From contig NZ_CP083349.1 in the NCBI RefSeq assembly GCF_020035535.1, positions 930,001-994,000 on the forward strand: a stretch of DNA of 64,000 bases, read 5' to 3'. The position numbers and the translations under genes are program-made. Position 1 is the first letter of the stretch. The number at the start of each line of letters is the position of its first letter. Positions 27,235 to 37,210 of the stretch are shown here, piece after piece. This DNA comes from Ensifer adhaerens (GTDB lineage: Bacteria > Pseudomonadota > Alphaproteobacteria > Rhizobiales > Rhizobiaceae). The notes beneath the pieces are model-generated. The model saw only the letters and a list, made by a program, of their open reading frames with translations, ran no database searches and was not told where the DNA came from.

Positions 27235-28635
27235 TCAGACGATCTTGAAATAACCCGTCATGCCGGTCTTCTGGTGCTCGATGATGTGGCAATGGATGAC
27301 CCAATCGCCCGGATTGTCTGCCACCAGCGCCACTTCCGCCTGTTCGTCGGGCAAAAGCAGGATCGTGTCGGTCGGCGGCGGCAGGAAGGTTCGCTTGTTG
27401 GAGTTGAGGATGCGGAAGCTTAAGCCGTGCAGATGGATCGGGTGGGCGTGCGGCGTCCGGTTGGCGACCTGCAGCACATAGCTCTTGCCGAGCTTCATTT
27501 CCTCGATCGGCGCGATCGGGTCGGGCGTGTCGCCCGGCCACGGCACCTTGTTGATCGCCCAGAACGTATAGCCGAGCGAGCCGCAGATCGAGGGCGCGGC
27601 CTTGTGTTCGGCGGTCGCCGTCAGCTCGATCGGCACGCGGATTGCGGTGGAGAGGTCCGCTTCGGCGATCCGGTTGGCGGGCAGGGGGGCGACATCCCTG
27701 AGATCACGTTTGAACGAAGCGCCGGTCGCCCGGAAGCGCGCGATCGTCCAGGGATGCGAACCCCGGAAATTGCCGAGCGCAACCGTCTGGCCCTCGCCAT
27801 CGGGCATGCGCACGACAAGATCGACGCGTTGGCCCGGGCCGAAATCGTAGCGGTCGAGCGCAAACGGCTTGTCGACCGGATTGCCGTCGAGCGCGATCAC
27901 CGTTGCCGGCGCGCCGTCGAGGCCGATCGTATAGATGCGCGTGACATCGGTTGCGACGATGCGCACGCGTACCAGGCCGCCGGCGGGCGCGTCGTAGGTC
28001 GGTTCCTGCTGCCAGTTGGCGGTACGCACCGTGCCGTAGGTGCCGCCGCGTGCCGCATCGCGCGGCTTGAAGGGATCGATGAAGGCGCCGCCTGTGCCAA
28101 GCCGCCAGTCGCGCAGGTTGAGCACGATTTCGGCGTCGAACACCGGATCCTCAGGGTTCTCGACGACAATCACGCCGGTCATCCCGGCGCCCATCTGGGT
28201 CAGCGTGTTGCAGTGGGGATGGTACCAGAAGGTGCCGGCGTCGGGCGGCGTGAACACGTAGTCGAAAGGATCGCCCGGATAGACATAGGGCTGCGTCAAC
28301 TCGGGCACCCCGTCCATGGCGTTGGCGATCCTGAGCCCGTGCCAGTGCACCGTCGTCGGTTCGTCCAGCCGGTTGATGAGGCGCGCGGCATAGGGCTCGC
28401 CTTTGCGCATGCGCAGGACTGGTGGCATGCCGCTGTTTTCGGCCTCACCCAGTCCGTAGGTCATCACTTTCGGTGTCACGCCGTCGCTGGCGATCTTCGC
28501 GTCGATCAGCTGCGCCGTGAGAAGCTGCGGATCAGGCGCGGTGCCCGCACGCGCCGCCATGCCGGCGCCGAGCGCAAAGGCGCCTCCCAGCGCGGCAGAG
28601 CCTTGAAGAAAAGTACGGCGGCTGATGACGGGCAT
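27235..28635 (-). CDS. Tat-exported multicopper oxidase (laccase/CueO type)
   Basis: A 466-residue periplasmic copper oxidase. The Tat signal SRRTFLQGSAALGGAFALGA follows MPVI, which fixes the start at 28635. All four copper-binding blocks are visible: HWHG, FWYHPHC, HPIHLHG and HCHIIEHQKTGM. Type 1 copper is held by Cys449, His454 and Met459 plus a His from HPIHLHG. No methionine-rich insert like that of CueO is seen. It oxidises an unknown substrate (Cu+, Fe2+ or phenolics) with O2. The gene ends 78 bp before rnd begins on the same strand. Confidence 0.94.
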   Translation of the reverse strand: MPVISRRTFLQGSAALGGAFALGAGMAARAGTAPDPQLLTAQLIDAKIASDGVTPKVMTYGLGEAENSGMPPVLRMRKGEPYAARLINRLDEPTTVHWHGLRIANAMDGVPELTQPYVYPGDPFDYVFTPPDAGTFWYHPHCNTLTQMGAGMTGVIVVENPEDPVFDAEIVLNLRDWRLGTGGAFIDPFKPRDAARGGTYGTVRTANWQQEPTYDAPAGGLVRVRIVATDVTRIYTIGLDGAPATVIALDGNPVDKPFALDRYDFGPGQRVDLVVRMPDGEGQTVALGNFRGSHPWTIARFRATGASFKRDLRDVAPLPANRIAEADLSTAIRVPIELTATAEHKAAPSICGSLGYTFWAINKVPWPGDTPDPIAPIEEMKLGKSYVLQVANRTPHAHPIHLHGLSFRILNSNKRTFLPPPTDTILLLPDEQAEVALVADNPGDWVIHCHIIEHQKTGMTGYFKIV

Positions 28636-28734
28636 TCGGCAATCTCGGGAGCTGTTCGCGTTGTCGCCGGTTCTAAACCTGATTGTGGAGTTCAGCAATT
28701 CTTTCAACGGCGCGCATCTTGCCGCAGGTCGGGG

Positions 28735-29976
28735 TCAACCGTCCTTGCGCTTGTGGTTGTTGCTGGCCGCAAGCTTGTTGAAGAAAGACGAGGTGCGCAG
28801 AAGATTGCGGAACGGCATCGCGCGCTCCTGTGTGGGCACCGGCGCGCGCGCCGTCATGCGCTGCAGGGTGTAGAGCATGAACAGGAAGAGGATGGCCGCG
28901 GTATAGATGAACAGCGCCTGCGGTCCGAAGATCTCGAGCAGGAAGGATGCAAACAGCGGCCCGATGATGGCGCCAAGAGACCAGAAGAACAGCATGCCGG
29001 CGGACACCAGCGCGTGCTGACCCTCTGCTGCGTGGTCGTTGGCATGCGCCGAACAGAGCGAATAGAGCGGCATCGCAAAGGCGCCGAAGAGGAAGATGCC
29101 GGCAAAGTTCAGCCACTCGTCGTTGCCGGCGCCGAAGGCGAGGAACAGGCCGGCGAGCAACGAGCCGAAGGTGGCGATCAGGATGATCAGCCGACGGTCG
29201 AGCCGGTCGGAGTAATGACCGAGCGGGTATTGCAGCACGACGCCACCGATAATGCCGGCGCTCATGAAGGTGGCGATGGCCGTCACCGACAGGCCGATCC
29301 CTTGCGCATAGATCGGGCCAAGCGAGCGGAAGGCCGCGTTGGTCAGGCCGACGACGATGCAGCCGACGGTCGCGAGCGGCGAGATGTTCCAGAGCGCCTT
29401 GACGTCGAAACGGATCGCTTCCGGCGCGACCGGGCTTGATCGGTCGGCAAAGGAGATCGGCACGAGCGACAGCGTCAGCGCCATGGAGATGATGGCGAAG
29501 AGTTCGAAGCCTTCGAGACCGATGCCGGGGATGACATATTGCGCCGCCGTCACCGAACCGAGATCGACGAGGCGATAGACGGAAAGCGTGCGCGCCCGGT
29601 TGGCATTGGTGACGCTGGCGTTGAGCCAGCTTTCGACGGTCGCGAACAGGCAGGCAAAACAGATGCCGGCCAGCAGCCGCATCAGGAACCACATCAGTGG
29701 ATTGATGACGAGCACCATCGAAATGGCCGCGGCCGAAGCGATCGCCGCCATGGCCGAGAAGGTGCGGATGTGACCGATCGATCGCAGGATGCGCGTGACA
29801 TAGACGCAGCCGAGCGCGAAGCCGATGTTGTATCCGGCGCCGATCACGCCGATCAGCGATGTCGAAAAGCCCTCTTCCAATGCGCGAAGCGAGATGAAGG
29901 TGCCCTGCAGGCCATTGCCGCCGATGAGGATGCCTGCAGTAGCGAGAAGGGGGATGAGCGGGCGAATCTGAGACAT
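28735..29976 (-). CDS. MFS transporter (YcaD-like)
   Basis: A 413-residue major facilitator with about 12 membrane segments and a positively charged C-terminal tail ending NNHKRKDG. The loop sequence GHYSDRLDRRLI after segment 8 matches the MFS motif A region, and WFLMRLLAGICFACLFATVE is typical of the YcaD/YfcJ branch. The substrate is unknown. It precedes the multicopper oxidase gene on the same strand with a ~100-bp gap, so co-transcription is possible but not shown. It diverges from aspS. Confidence 0.88.
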   Translation of the reverse strand: MSQIRPLIPLLATAGILIGGNGLQGTFISLRALEEGFSTSLIGVIGAGYNIGFALGCVYVTRILRSIGHIRTFSAMAAIASAAAISMVLVINPLMWFLMRLLAGICFACLFATVESWLNASVTNANRARTLSVYRLVDLGSVTAAQYVIPGIGLEGFELFAIISMALTLSLVPISFADRSSPVAPEAIRFDVKALWNISPLATVGCIVVGLTNAAFRSLGPIYAQGIGLSVTAIATFMSAGIIGGVVLQYPLGHYSDRLDRRLIILIATFGSLLAGLFLAFGAGNDEWLNFAGIFLFGAFAMPLYSLCSAHANDHAAEGQHALVSAGMLFFWSLGAIIGPLFASFLLEIFGPQALFIYTAAILFLFMLYTLQRMTARAPVPTQERAMPFRNLLRTSSFFNKLAASNNHKRKDG

Positions 29977-30295
29977 GGGGCAGGCGACATCCGGGAATCG
30001 GCCGCGACTCGGGGATCAATGCGGGCCTTCAAATGTGTAGCCCTGCATTCTGCCGCCGGACAGTCCCGAATTGTGACGGTTGCCGTTCTTTTCGCAGCAT
30101 TTCGGCCTGCTCGTGCCACAAGTGGCCTTGGACTGGCCGTTTCCTTCGTTTACAACGCACGTCCATCGGGGGCGGCAGCGGTCGCGCGGCTTGACAAAGG
30201 CTGCGCATCATGCGCTTTTCCGCCCGATTTTGACCATGTTGCCGCGCGCCGTTCCAGCGAGCTTGCGCGGCTCTTTGCAATTCCGGGATAAGACG
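29977..30295. other. Divergent intergenic region MFS / aspS
   Basis: 319 bp of non-coding DNA. The aspS frame stays open through part of it, but conservation of AspRS begins at 30296. The strongest signal is a consensus TTGACA (see the entry at 30191-30219). I see no RNA gene here. Confidence 0.45.
30191..30219 (+). promoter_or_regulatory. Candidate aspS promoter
   Basis: A perfect -35 TTGACA (30191-30196) is followed after 17 bases by a poor -10, GCTTTT (30214-30219). Good -35 with weak -10 is common for rhizobial sigma-70 promoters. It lies 77 bp before the aspS ATG. Confidence 0.4.
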
Positions 30296-32083
30296 ATGCA
30301 TCGTTACCGCAGCCACACCTGTGCCGCCCTCCGCAAGTCGGACGTCGGTTCCACCGTTCGCCTCTCCGGCTGGGTCCATCGCGTACGCGACCATGGCGGC
30401 GTGCTCTTCATCGACCTGCGCGACCACTACGGCCTGACCCAGGTCGTTGCCGATCCGGACAGCCCGGCCTTCAAGATCGCGGAAACCGTTCGCGGCGAGT
30501 GGGTGATCCGCATCGACGGTATCGTCAAGGCGCGCACCGACGACACGGTCAACAAGGGGATGCCGACTGGCGAGATCGAGCTCTACGCCCAGGAGATCGA
30601 GGTTCTCTCGGCCGCCAAGGAATTGCCGCTGCCGGTCTTCGGTGAGCCCGACTATCCGGAAGACGTGCGCCTCAAGTACCGCTTCCTCGATCTGCGCCGC
30701 GACACGCTGCACAAGAACATCGTCAAGCGCACCCAGATCATCTCGTCGATGCGCCGCCATATGGGCGATGTCGGCTTCACCGAATACACGACCCCGATCC
30801 TGACAGCCTCGTCGCCGGAAGGCGCGCGCGACTTCCTAGTTCCTTCGCGTATCCATCCCGGCAGCTTCTACGCCCTGCCGCAGGCGCCGCAGCAGTACAA
30901 GCAGCTCCTGATGGTTGCCGGCTTCGACCGTTACTTCCAGATCGCGCCGTGCTTCCGCGACGAAGACCCGCGTGCCGACCGCCTGCCGGGCGAGTTCTAC
31001 CAACTCGACCTGGAAATGAGCTTCGTCGAGCAGGAAGACGTCTGGTCGACCATGGAACCGGTCATCCGCGACATCTTCGTCGAGTTCGCCGAAGGCAAGC
31101 CGGTGACCGAGAAGTTCCCGCGCATCCCCTATGACACGGCGATCCGCAAGTATGGTTCCGACAAGCCGGACCTGCGCAACCCGATCGAGATGCAGGCTGT
31201 CACCGAGCACTTCGCCGGCTCCGGCTTCAAGGTCTTTGCGAACATGATTGCGTCGAACCCGAAGGTCGAAGTCTGGGCTATCCCGGCCAAGACCGGTGGT
31301 TCGCGCGCCTTCTGCGACCGCATGAACGCCTGGGCGCAGAGCCAGGGCCAGCCGGGCCTCGGTTACATCTTCTGGCGCAAGGAAGGTGAAAAGCTCGAAG
31401 GCGCCGGACCGCTCGCCAAGAACATCGGCGAAGAGCGCACGGATGCGATCCGCACTCAGCTCGGCCTCGACGATGGCGACGCCTGCTTCTTCGTCGCTGG
31501 CGACCCCGCGAAGTTCTACAAGTTTGCCGGCGAAGCCCGCACCCGCGCCGGCGAGGAACTGAACCTCGTTGACCGCGACCGCTACGAATTCTGCTGGATC
31601 GTCGACTTCCCGTTCTACGAATGGCTGGAAGACGAAAAGAAGATCGACTTCGCGCACAACCCCTTTTCGATGCCGCAAGGCGGCCTGGAAGCGCTCAACG
31701 GCGAAGATCCGCTGTCGATCAAGGCCTACCAGTACGACATGGTCTGCAACGGCTTCGAAATCGCCTCGGGCTCGATCCGTAACCAGCTGCCGGAAGTCAT
31801 GGTCAAGGCGTTCGAGCTGACCGGCAAGTCGCAGCAGGAGGTCGAAGACCAGTTCGGCGGCCTCTACCGTGCATTCCAGTACGGCGCACCGCCGCACGGT
31901 GGCATGGCCTTCGGCATCGACCGCATCGTCATGCTGCTCGTCGGCGCCAAGAACCTGCGCGAGATCTCGATCTTCCCGATGAACCAGCAGGCCGTCGATC
32001 TGCTGATGGGCGCGCCGTCCGAGGCGACGCCGGCGCAATTGCGTGAACTGGCGCTCCGCCCGATCCCGCAAAAGAAGGACTAA
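30296..32083 (+). CDS. aspS: Aspartyl-tRNA synthetase
   Basis: A 595-residue bacterial-type class IIb synthetase. It has the N-terminal OB-fold anticodon domain ([15 protein letters not shown]), motif 2 [19 protein letters not shown], the bacteria-specific GAD insertion (about 290-420) and motif 3 [20 protein letters not shown]. The ATG at 30296 (MHRYRSHTC) is the conserved start. The longer open frame upstream has no family similarity. In organisms without AsnRS the enzyme is usually non-discriminating and works with GatCAB; the window does not settle which type this is. Confidence 0.97.
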   Translation: MHRYRSHTCAALRKSDVGSTVRLSGWVHRVRDHGGVLFIDLRDHYGLTQVVADPDSPAFKIAETVRGEWVIRIDGIVKARTDDTVNKGMPTGEIELYAQEIEVLSAAKELPLPVFGEPDYPEDVRLKYRFLDLRRDTLHKNIVKRTQIISSMRRHMGDVGFTEYTTPILTASSPEGARDFLVPSRIHPGSFYALPQAPQQYKQLLMVAGFDRYFQIAPCFRDEDPRADRLPGEFYQLDLEMSFVEQEDVWSTMEPVIRDIFVEFAEGKPVTEKFPRIPYDTAIRKYGSDKPDLRNPIEMQAVTEHFAGSGFKVFANMIASNPKVEVWAIPAKTGGSRAFCDRMNAWAQSQGQPGLGYIFWRKEGEKLEGAGPLAKNIGEERTDAIRTQLGLDDGDACFFVAGDPAKFYKFAGEARTRAGEELNLVDRDRYEFCWIVDFPFYEWLEDEKKIDFAHNPFSMPQGGLEALNGEDPLSIKAYQYDMVCNGFEIASGSIRNQLPEVMVKAFELTGKSQQEVEDQFGGLYRAFQYGAPPHGGMAFGIDRIVMLLVGAKNLREISIFPMNQQAVDLLMGAPSEATPAQLRELALRPIPQKKD

Positions 32084-32110
32084 AGGTCGAACGGACCTGA
32101 TGAAAAAGAA

Positions 32111-32139
32111 AGCCCGGCGATCGTCTCGCCAGGCTTTTT
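32111..32139. terminator. Terminator between aspS and serine hydrolase gene
   Basis: AGCCCGGCGA (32111-32120) pairs with TCGCCAGGCT (32126-32135) with one mismatch and is followed by TTTTT. An A-rich left side (GAAAAAGAA) makes it usable from both converging genes. Confidence 0.75.
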
Positions 32140-32160
32140 CTCTTGATGCGTTCGATCTGT

Positions 32161-33363
32161 TCAACGCTTGCCGTAGACGGCGTCGCGAACATCGCGGGTG
32201 AACGGCCCCCACATGCCTTCGAAGGTGGTGTTCGTCATGGCGACGACGGTGATTTTCTCGACCGGATCGACGAACCAGTTGTGGCCATAAGCACCGCCCC
32301 ACTGGATGGTGCCCTTCGATTGCGGCGTGGCGCCGGCCTTGGGATCGACGAGCACGGCCCAGCCATAGCCGAAGCCCCAGCCTGGACCCTGCGTCTTGGC
32401 CTCCGGACCGGTCTGGTCCTGCATCATCGCCTTCACCGTTTGAGCCGACAGAATGGGGCCTCCGCCCTTGCGGATGGTCTCGAGGAAGGTCAGCACATCC
32501 TTGGCCGTACCGGCCATGCCGGCCCCACCCGAGGGGAATTGCTTGGCATCGAGGATGCGGCCCGGCGAGAACGTCAGCTTGCCTTCTCCGATCGGCACGG
32601 CGACGCTTCCCTCCATGCGCTTCGGAGCAGGGGACGCGTCGAAATAGGCGGCGGTCAGTCGCTCCGATGGCTTCGTCGAGAAACCTGCGTCGGTGAGGGA
32701 AAGCGGGGCGACAACGAGTTCGTTGACGGCCTTGTCGAGCGTCTTGCCGGTCGCTTTCTCGATGACGCTGCCAAGCACGTCGATCGCCAGTGAATAGCGA
32801 AAGGACCTGCCCGGTTCGGATGCGAGCGGGACGCTGGCGAGACGCTTGAGGTTCTCGTCGAGCGAGATGTCGGTGAGATCGAGACCGTCAGAGACGCCGG
32901 CCTTGGCATAGGTTCCTCCGGGCGGCTGGAAGAAGCCGTATTCGAGCCCCGCCGTATGGTTGAGCAGGTGGCGGACGAGGATCGTCGCCGGCTTTCCGTC
33001 AAAGGCCGGCTTGAAGTCCGGCAACCACTTGCTGACCGGATCGTCAAGCGTGATCCGGCCCTCTTCGACAAGGCGCATGGCCGCCGCCGTCACGAAGGGT
33101 TTAGTGACCGAGGCAAAGCGGAAGATGTCATCCTCCTTCATAGCGCGGTCAGCCTCACGGTCGGCGAGCCCTGCAGCGCGGGCATAGACGAGTTCGCCGT
33201 CGCGGGCGACGAGGATCACGGTCCCGACGATGCGTTTGTCGGCGATCGCCCGGTCGATCACCGGGTCGAGCCGTGCGCCGAGCGATGCGTTCTGATCTTC
33301 GGCCAGTGCAGGGGAGGCAAGCAGCAACGCGAGCAGCGCTGCTTCTTTCAGGTGGAGACTCAT
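32161..33363 (-). CDS. Exported serine hydrolase, class C beta-lactamase-like
   Basis: A 400-residue protein with a signal peptide (ALA|ED near 21) and a beta-lactamase/transpeptidase fold. The nucleophile motif S85-V-T-K88 is intact. Tyr190 (YSL) stands at the YxN position without the Asn, and a late WGGAYGH takes the place of KTG. This pattern fits the esterase/peptidase side of PF00144 rather than a true AmpC. Substrate unknown. It diverges from a TetR regulator whose putative operators lie between the two starts, so it is the likely target of that regulator. Confidence 0.88.
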   Translation of the reverse strand: MSLHLKEAALLALLLASPALAEDQNASLGARLDPVIDRAIADKRIVGTVILVARDGELVYARAAGLADREADRAMKEDDIFRFASVTKPFVTAAAMRLVEEGRITLDDPVSKWLPDFKPAFDGKPATILVRHLLNHTAGLEYGFFQPPGGTYAKAGVSDGLDLTDISLDENLKRLASVPLASEPGRSFRYSLAIDVLGSVIEKATGKTLDKAVNELVVAPLSLTDAGFSTKPSERLTAAYFDASPAPKRMEGSVAVPIGEGKLTFSPGRILDAKQFPSGGAGMAGTAKDVLTFLETIRKGGGPILSAQTVKAMMQDQTGPEAKTQGPGWGFGYGWAVLVDPKAGATPQSKGTIQWGGAYGHNWFVDPVEKITVVAMTNTTFEGMWGPFTRDVRDAVYGKR

Positions 33364-33377
33364 CGGACAAATCCCTC

Positions 33378-33442
33378 TATAATCACAATGACCATTCCTG
33401 AATACGTCAGGTTGCGAGATGATTCTAGAGTGACCATTGTGA
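33378..33442. promoter_or_regulatory. TATAAT box and repeated TGACCATT half-sites, TetR/hydrolase control region
   Basis: A perfect TATAAT (33378-33383) points towards the TetR gene. TGACCATT occurs at 33389-33396 and again at 33431-33438, a 42-bp period or four helical turns. TCACAATG (33383-33390) and CATTGTGA (33435-33442) are also inverted copies. This layout suits a TetR-family operator for autoregulation and control of the divergent hydrolase gene. A matching -35 is not evident. Confidence 0.5.
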
Positions 33443-34080
33443 AAAAAAATGAACCCGCAGAATCATCCGCTCGCCGCCGGGGACGGCCGCGCGCCTTCGA
33501 CCGCGACGTGGCTCTGGCCGCAGCCGGCGATACCTTCTGGAGGCTCGGCTACGAGGGCGCCTCGATCTCCGATCTCACCGCCGCCATGGGGATTACGCCG
33601 CAAAGTCTCTATGCCGCCTTCACCTCGAAGGCAGATCTCTATCGCGAGGCGCTTGAACAATATCGGCGCGAGGCGGGCGCTGCGGCGGGCCGCAATCTCG
33701 CCAGCGAAGGGCATGTGGTCGAGGTGATCGACAAGATACTGCGCGCCTCTGCGCACGAGTTTACGCTTCCCGGCAGACCGAAGGGCTGCATGATCTCAAC
33801 CGCGGTGCTGACCTGCGCCGTCGAGAACCAGGCGATCGCACGGCACGTGTCCGCCTTGCGCAGCGAGACCCTGGCGCTGCTGGAGGCCCGTTTCAGGCAG
33901 GGCGTCGTCGACGGAGAGTTGCGTGCCGACACGGACCTCGCCGGGCTTGCGCGCTTCGTCGGCGCGATCCTCCAGGGCATGACAGTGCAGGCGCAGGACG
34001 GCGCCAGCGAAGTGGAACTCCTGGCGATCGCCGAACTGGCGATCGCCGAGGTGGCGCGCCATCGGCATCCTTCTTCCTGA
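33430..34080 (+). CDS. TetR/AcrR family transcriptional regulator
   Basis: About 216 residues. After a basic N-terminus (RRRGRPRAFDRD) comes the TetR helix-turn-helix, ASISDLTAAMGITPQSLYAA, followed by FTSKADLYREAL. The C-terminal ligand domain contains RPKGCMISTAVLTCAVEN, seen in the TetR_C-type group near YcdC/ComR-like repressors. The start is uncertain. GTG 33430 is used because TATAAT at 33378 would put the transcript start at or after the alternative ATG (33388); GTG 33439 is also possible. It converges on groEL with 14 bp between stops. Confidence 0.88.
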   Translation: MTIVKKNEPAESSARRRGRPRAFDRDVALAAAGDTFWRLGYEGASISDLTAAMGITPQSLYAAFTSKADLYREALEQYRREAGAAAGRNLASEGHVVEVIDKILRASAHEFTLPGRPKGCMISTAVLTCAVENQAIARHVSALRSETLALLEARFRQGVVDGELRADTDLAGLARFVGAILQGMTVQAQDGASEVELLAIAELAIAEVARHRHPSS

Positions 34081-34094
34081 GCGGACTGAGCGCG

Positions 34095-35732
<1,638 letters not shown>

Positions 35733-35833
35733 TCAACACAAAACACGTGGCCTCATGCTCCCGCCGCCCGCCGCGCGAGGGGGCAACCTTGGCTGCAATC
35801 GAATACTGTCGGCGCGCCTGACGGCACGTTCCG

Positions 35834-36067
35834 CTACGTGGCGAAGTCCCGTTCTTCGTCATTGTCCGGCGTCAGGATATCGATCAATGCCGCAACGCGG
35901 CCGGCCGGCAGGTGGCGGCCTTCACCGATCAGCGCTTCGTCGTTGTTGACCCAGGCGATAGCTTCGGCGAGTTCACCCGCCGTGGCGCCTGTCGCAAGCA
36001 ATTCGGCCATCAATGTCTCGTCGACCGGGCCAAGGATGGCGGTGATATCCGCATGCTTCAGTCCCAT
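35834..36067 (-). CDS. Small conserved-looking hypothetical protein, upstream of groEL
   Basis: A 77-residue acidic, helical protein (starts [17 protein letters not shown], ends [10 protein letters not shown]) without signal peptide or membrane segment. The strong AGGAGGAG ribosome site 4 bases before the ATG argues that it is real. It lies 113 bp upstream of groEL on the same strand and may share its transcript. It is not GroES: too short, with no mobile-loop sequence. I do not recognise the family; a DNA-binding or adaptor role would be a guess. Confidence 0.7.
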   Translation of the reverse strand: MGLKHADITAILGPVDETLMAELLATGATAGELAEAIAWVNNDEALIGEGRHLPAGRVAALIDILTPDNDEERDFAT

Positions 36068-36099
36068 GGACTCCTCCTTCCGTTTTATCGGTCAGGAAT

Positions 36100-36120
36100 G
36101 CGGGGACCTCGAGTCCCCGC
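36100..36120 (-). terminator. GC-rich hairpin after acyltransferase gene
   Basis: GCGGGGAC (36100-36107) and GTCCCCGC (36113-36120) form a perfect 8-bp stem with a 5-base loop. It lies between the acyltransferase stop and the 77-residue gene. No U-tract follows, so a terminator role is tentative; it could also be a 5'-UTR structure of the next gene. Confidence 0.4.
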
Positions 36121-36202
36121 CCAAGGTAAATAGGCCGAGGTCCGAAGGCATCAAGCGCTGATCATATCATGGAAGCCAAGCGGGCGAAAAACCAAGAGGT
36201 CG

Positions 36203-37210
36203 TCATTCCGGCCGAAGCGCGTTGTCGAGGAAATACCATTGGTCGAGATGCGCATGAACGATGGGCTCGATCGCGTTGTTCAACAGCAGCATATCGTCCA
36301 GGAGGCGGGCGTTGGGGTCATCGGAAGCCGGTAGCCGGATGGGCTCCAGCGCCCGGCACTCGAAACGGAACCCCTTGGTGCGCAATCCGTACCAGGGACA
36401 GATCGTGGCACCAGTCATGCGCGCCAGGCGAATGGCGAGCGCAAAATTGCCTTCCTGATGCGGCTTGCGGTCGAAGAACGGTCCACGGATTGTGCCGCCA
36501 AAACCTTCGTCGCAGAACATGCTGACGACGCCGCCGCTCTTCAGAATCTTGATCGCCGGGCGGATCCCCTCCATGCCCGGCGGCAGAAAACGCAATCCGG
36601 CTTTGCTGCGCACGCGCTCGGCGATCCATGCCTTGGCACGGCCCTTGGGCGGGAGATAGAAGGCATAGGGGCGCACATTGATGCTCTGCAACACAGTCGG
36701 GCCAACTTCCCAGTTGCCGAGGTGCATGCCGACGATGATCACAGGCCCAGCCTTGGCCACTTCGCCGATGATGTCGAGGCCGTTCAACGTCAGCCGATCA
36801 CGGTTGTTCTGCAGCCGGTTCACGACGGAGAATTCGGTCATCAGCCGCCCCTGTGACCGGCAATTCTCGCGAAAGAGCGCCTCTTGCCCGGCAGCGTCGA
36901 GATCGGGCCGCAGTGCGCGGATCGTTTCCCGTGCGCGCTGCGACGCCACCTTGTGGAAGCGCGGCACGGCGAAAAGACCGAGCGCTGCACCAAGGCTGGA
37001 GCAGGCGTCCATTGGCAGTAGCTTCATCCCGAAATGGCCGGCGAGATGCGCGAGGTTCCAGAGATTATCCGTCACCCAATAGCGTCGGAACGCATTGAAA
37101 CCCTCGCGTCCCGATAGGGCGTCGGCGAAGGTTGGTCGGCCTTCGCTTGTGAAGCTCCAGGCCTTTCGTTTGGCGATCTTCTCGGTCTGGCGTGGTTCTT
37201 CAGCGGTCAT
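36203..37210 (-). CDS. LpxL/HtrB-family lipid A-type acyltransferase
   Basis: A 335-residue lysophospholipid/lipid A acyltransferase. The catalytic H-x4-E is present (His163 and Glu168 in MHLGNWEVG), followed by family motifs FYLPPKGRA, GGVVSMFCDEGFGG and RMTGATICPWYG. There is a hydrophobic segment near 50-85. It would move an acyl chain from acyl-ACP to lipid A or a related lipid at the inner membrane. Its ATG lies inside the end of the P450 gene (11-bp overlap), so the two are translationally coupled. That suggests the P450 acts on the same lipid or its fatty acid, which is inference. Not obviously the lpxXL locus, as acpXL is absent. Confidence 0.88.
   Translation of the reverse strand: MTAEEPRQTEKIAKRKAWSFTSEGRPTFADALSGREGFNAFRRYWVTDNLWNLAHLAGHFGMKLLPMDACSSLGAALGLFAVPRFHKVASQRARETIRALRPDLDAAGQEALFRENCRSQGRLMTEFSVVNRLQNNRDRLTLNGLDIIGEVAKAGPVIIVGMHLGNWEVGPTVLQSINVRPYAFYLPPKGRAKAWIAERVRSKAGLRFLPPGMEGIRPAIKILKSGGVVSMFCDEGFGGTIRGPFFDRKPHQEGNFALAIRLARMTGATICPWYGLRTKGFRFECRALEPIRLPASDDPNARLLDDMLLLNNAIEPIVHAHLDQWYFLDNALRPE

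Noticed and set aside
27427..29439. 670-residue plus-strand open frame
   Set aside because: It is antisense to the multicopper oxidase and MFS genes, both with full family motifs.
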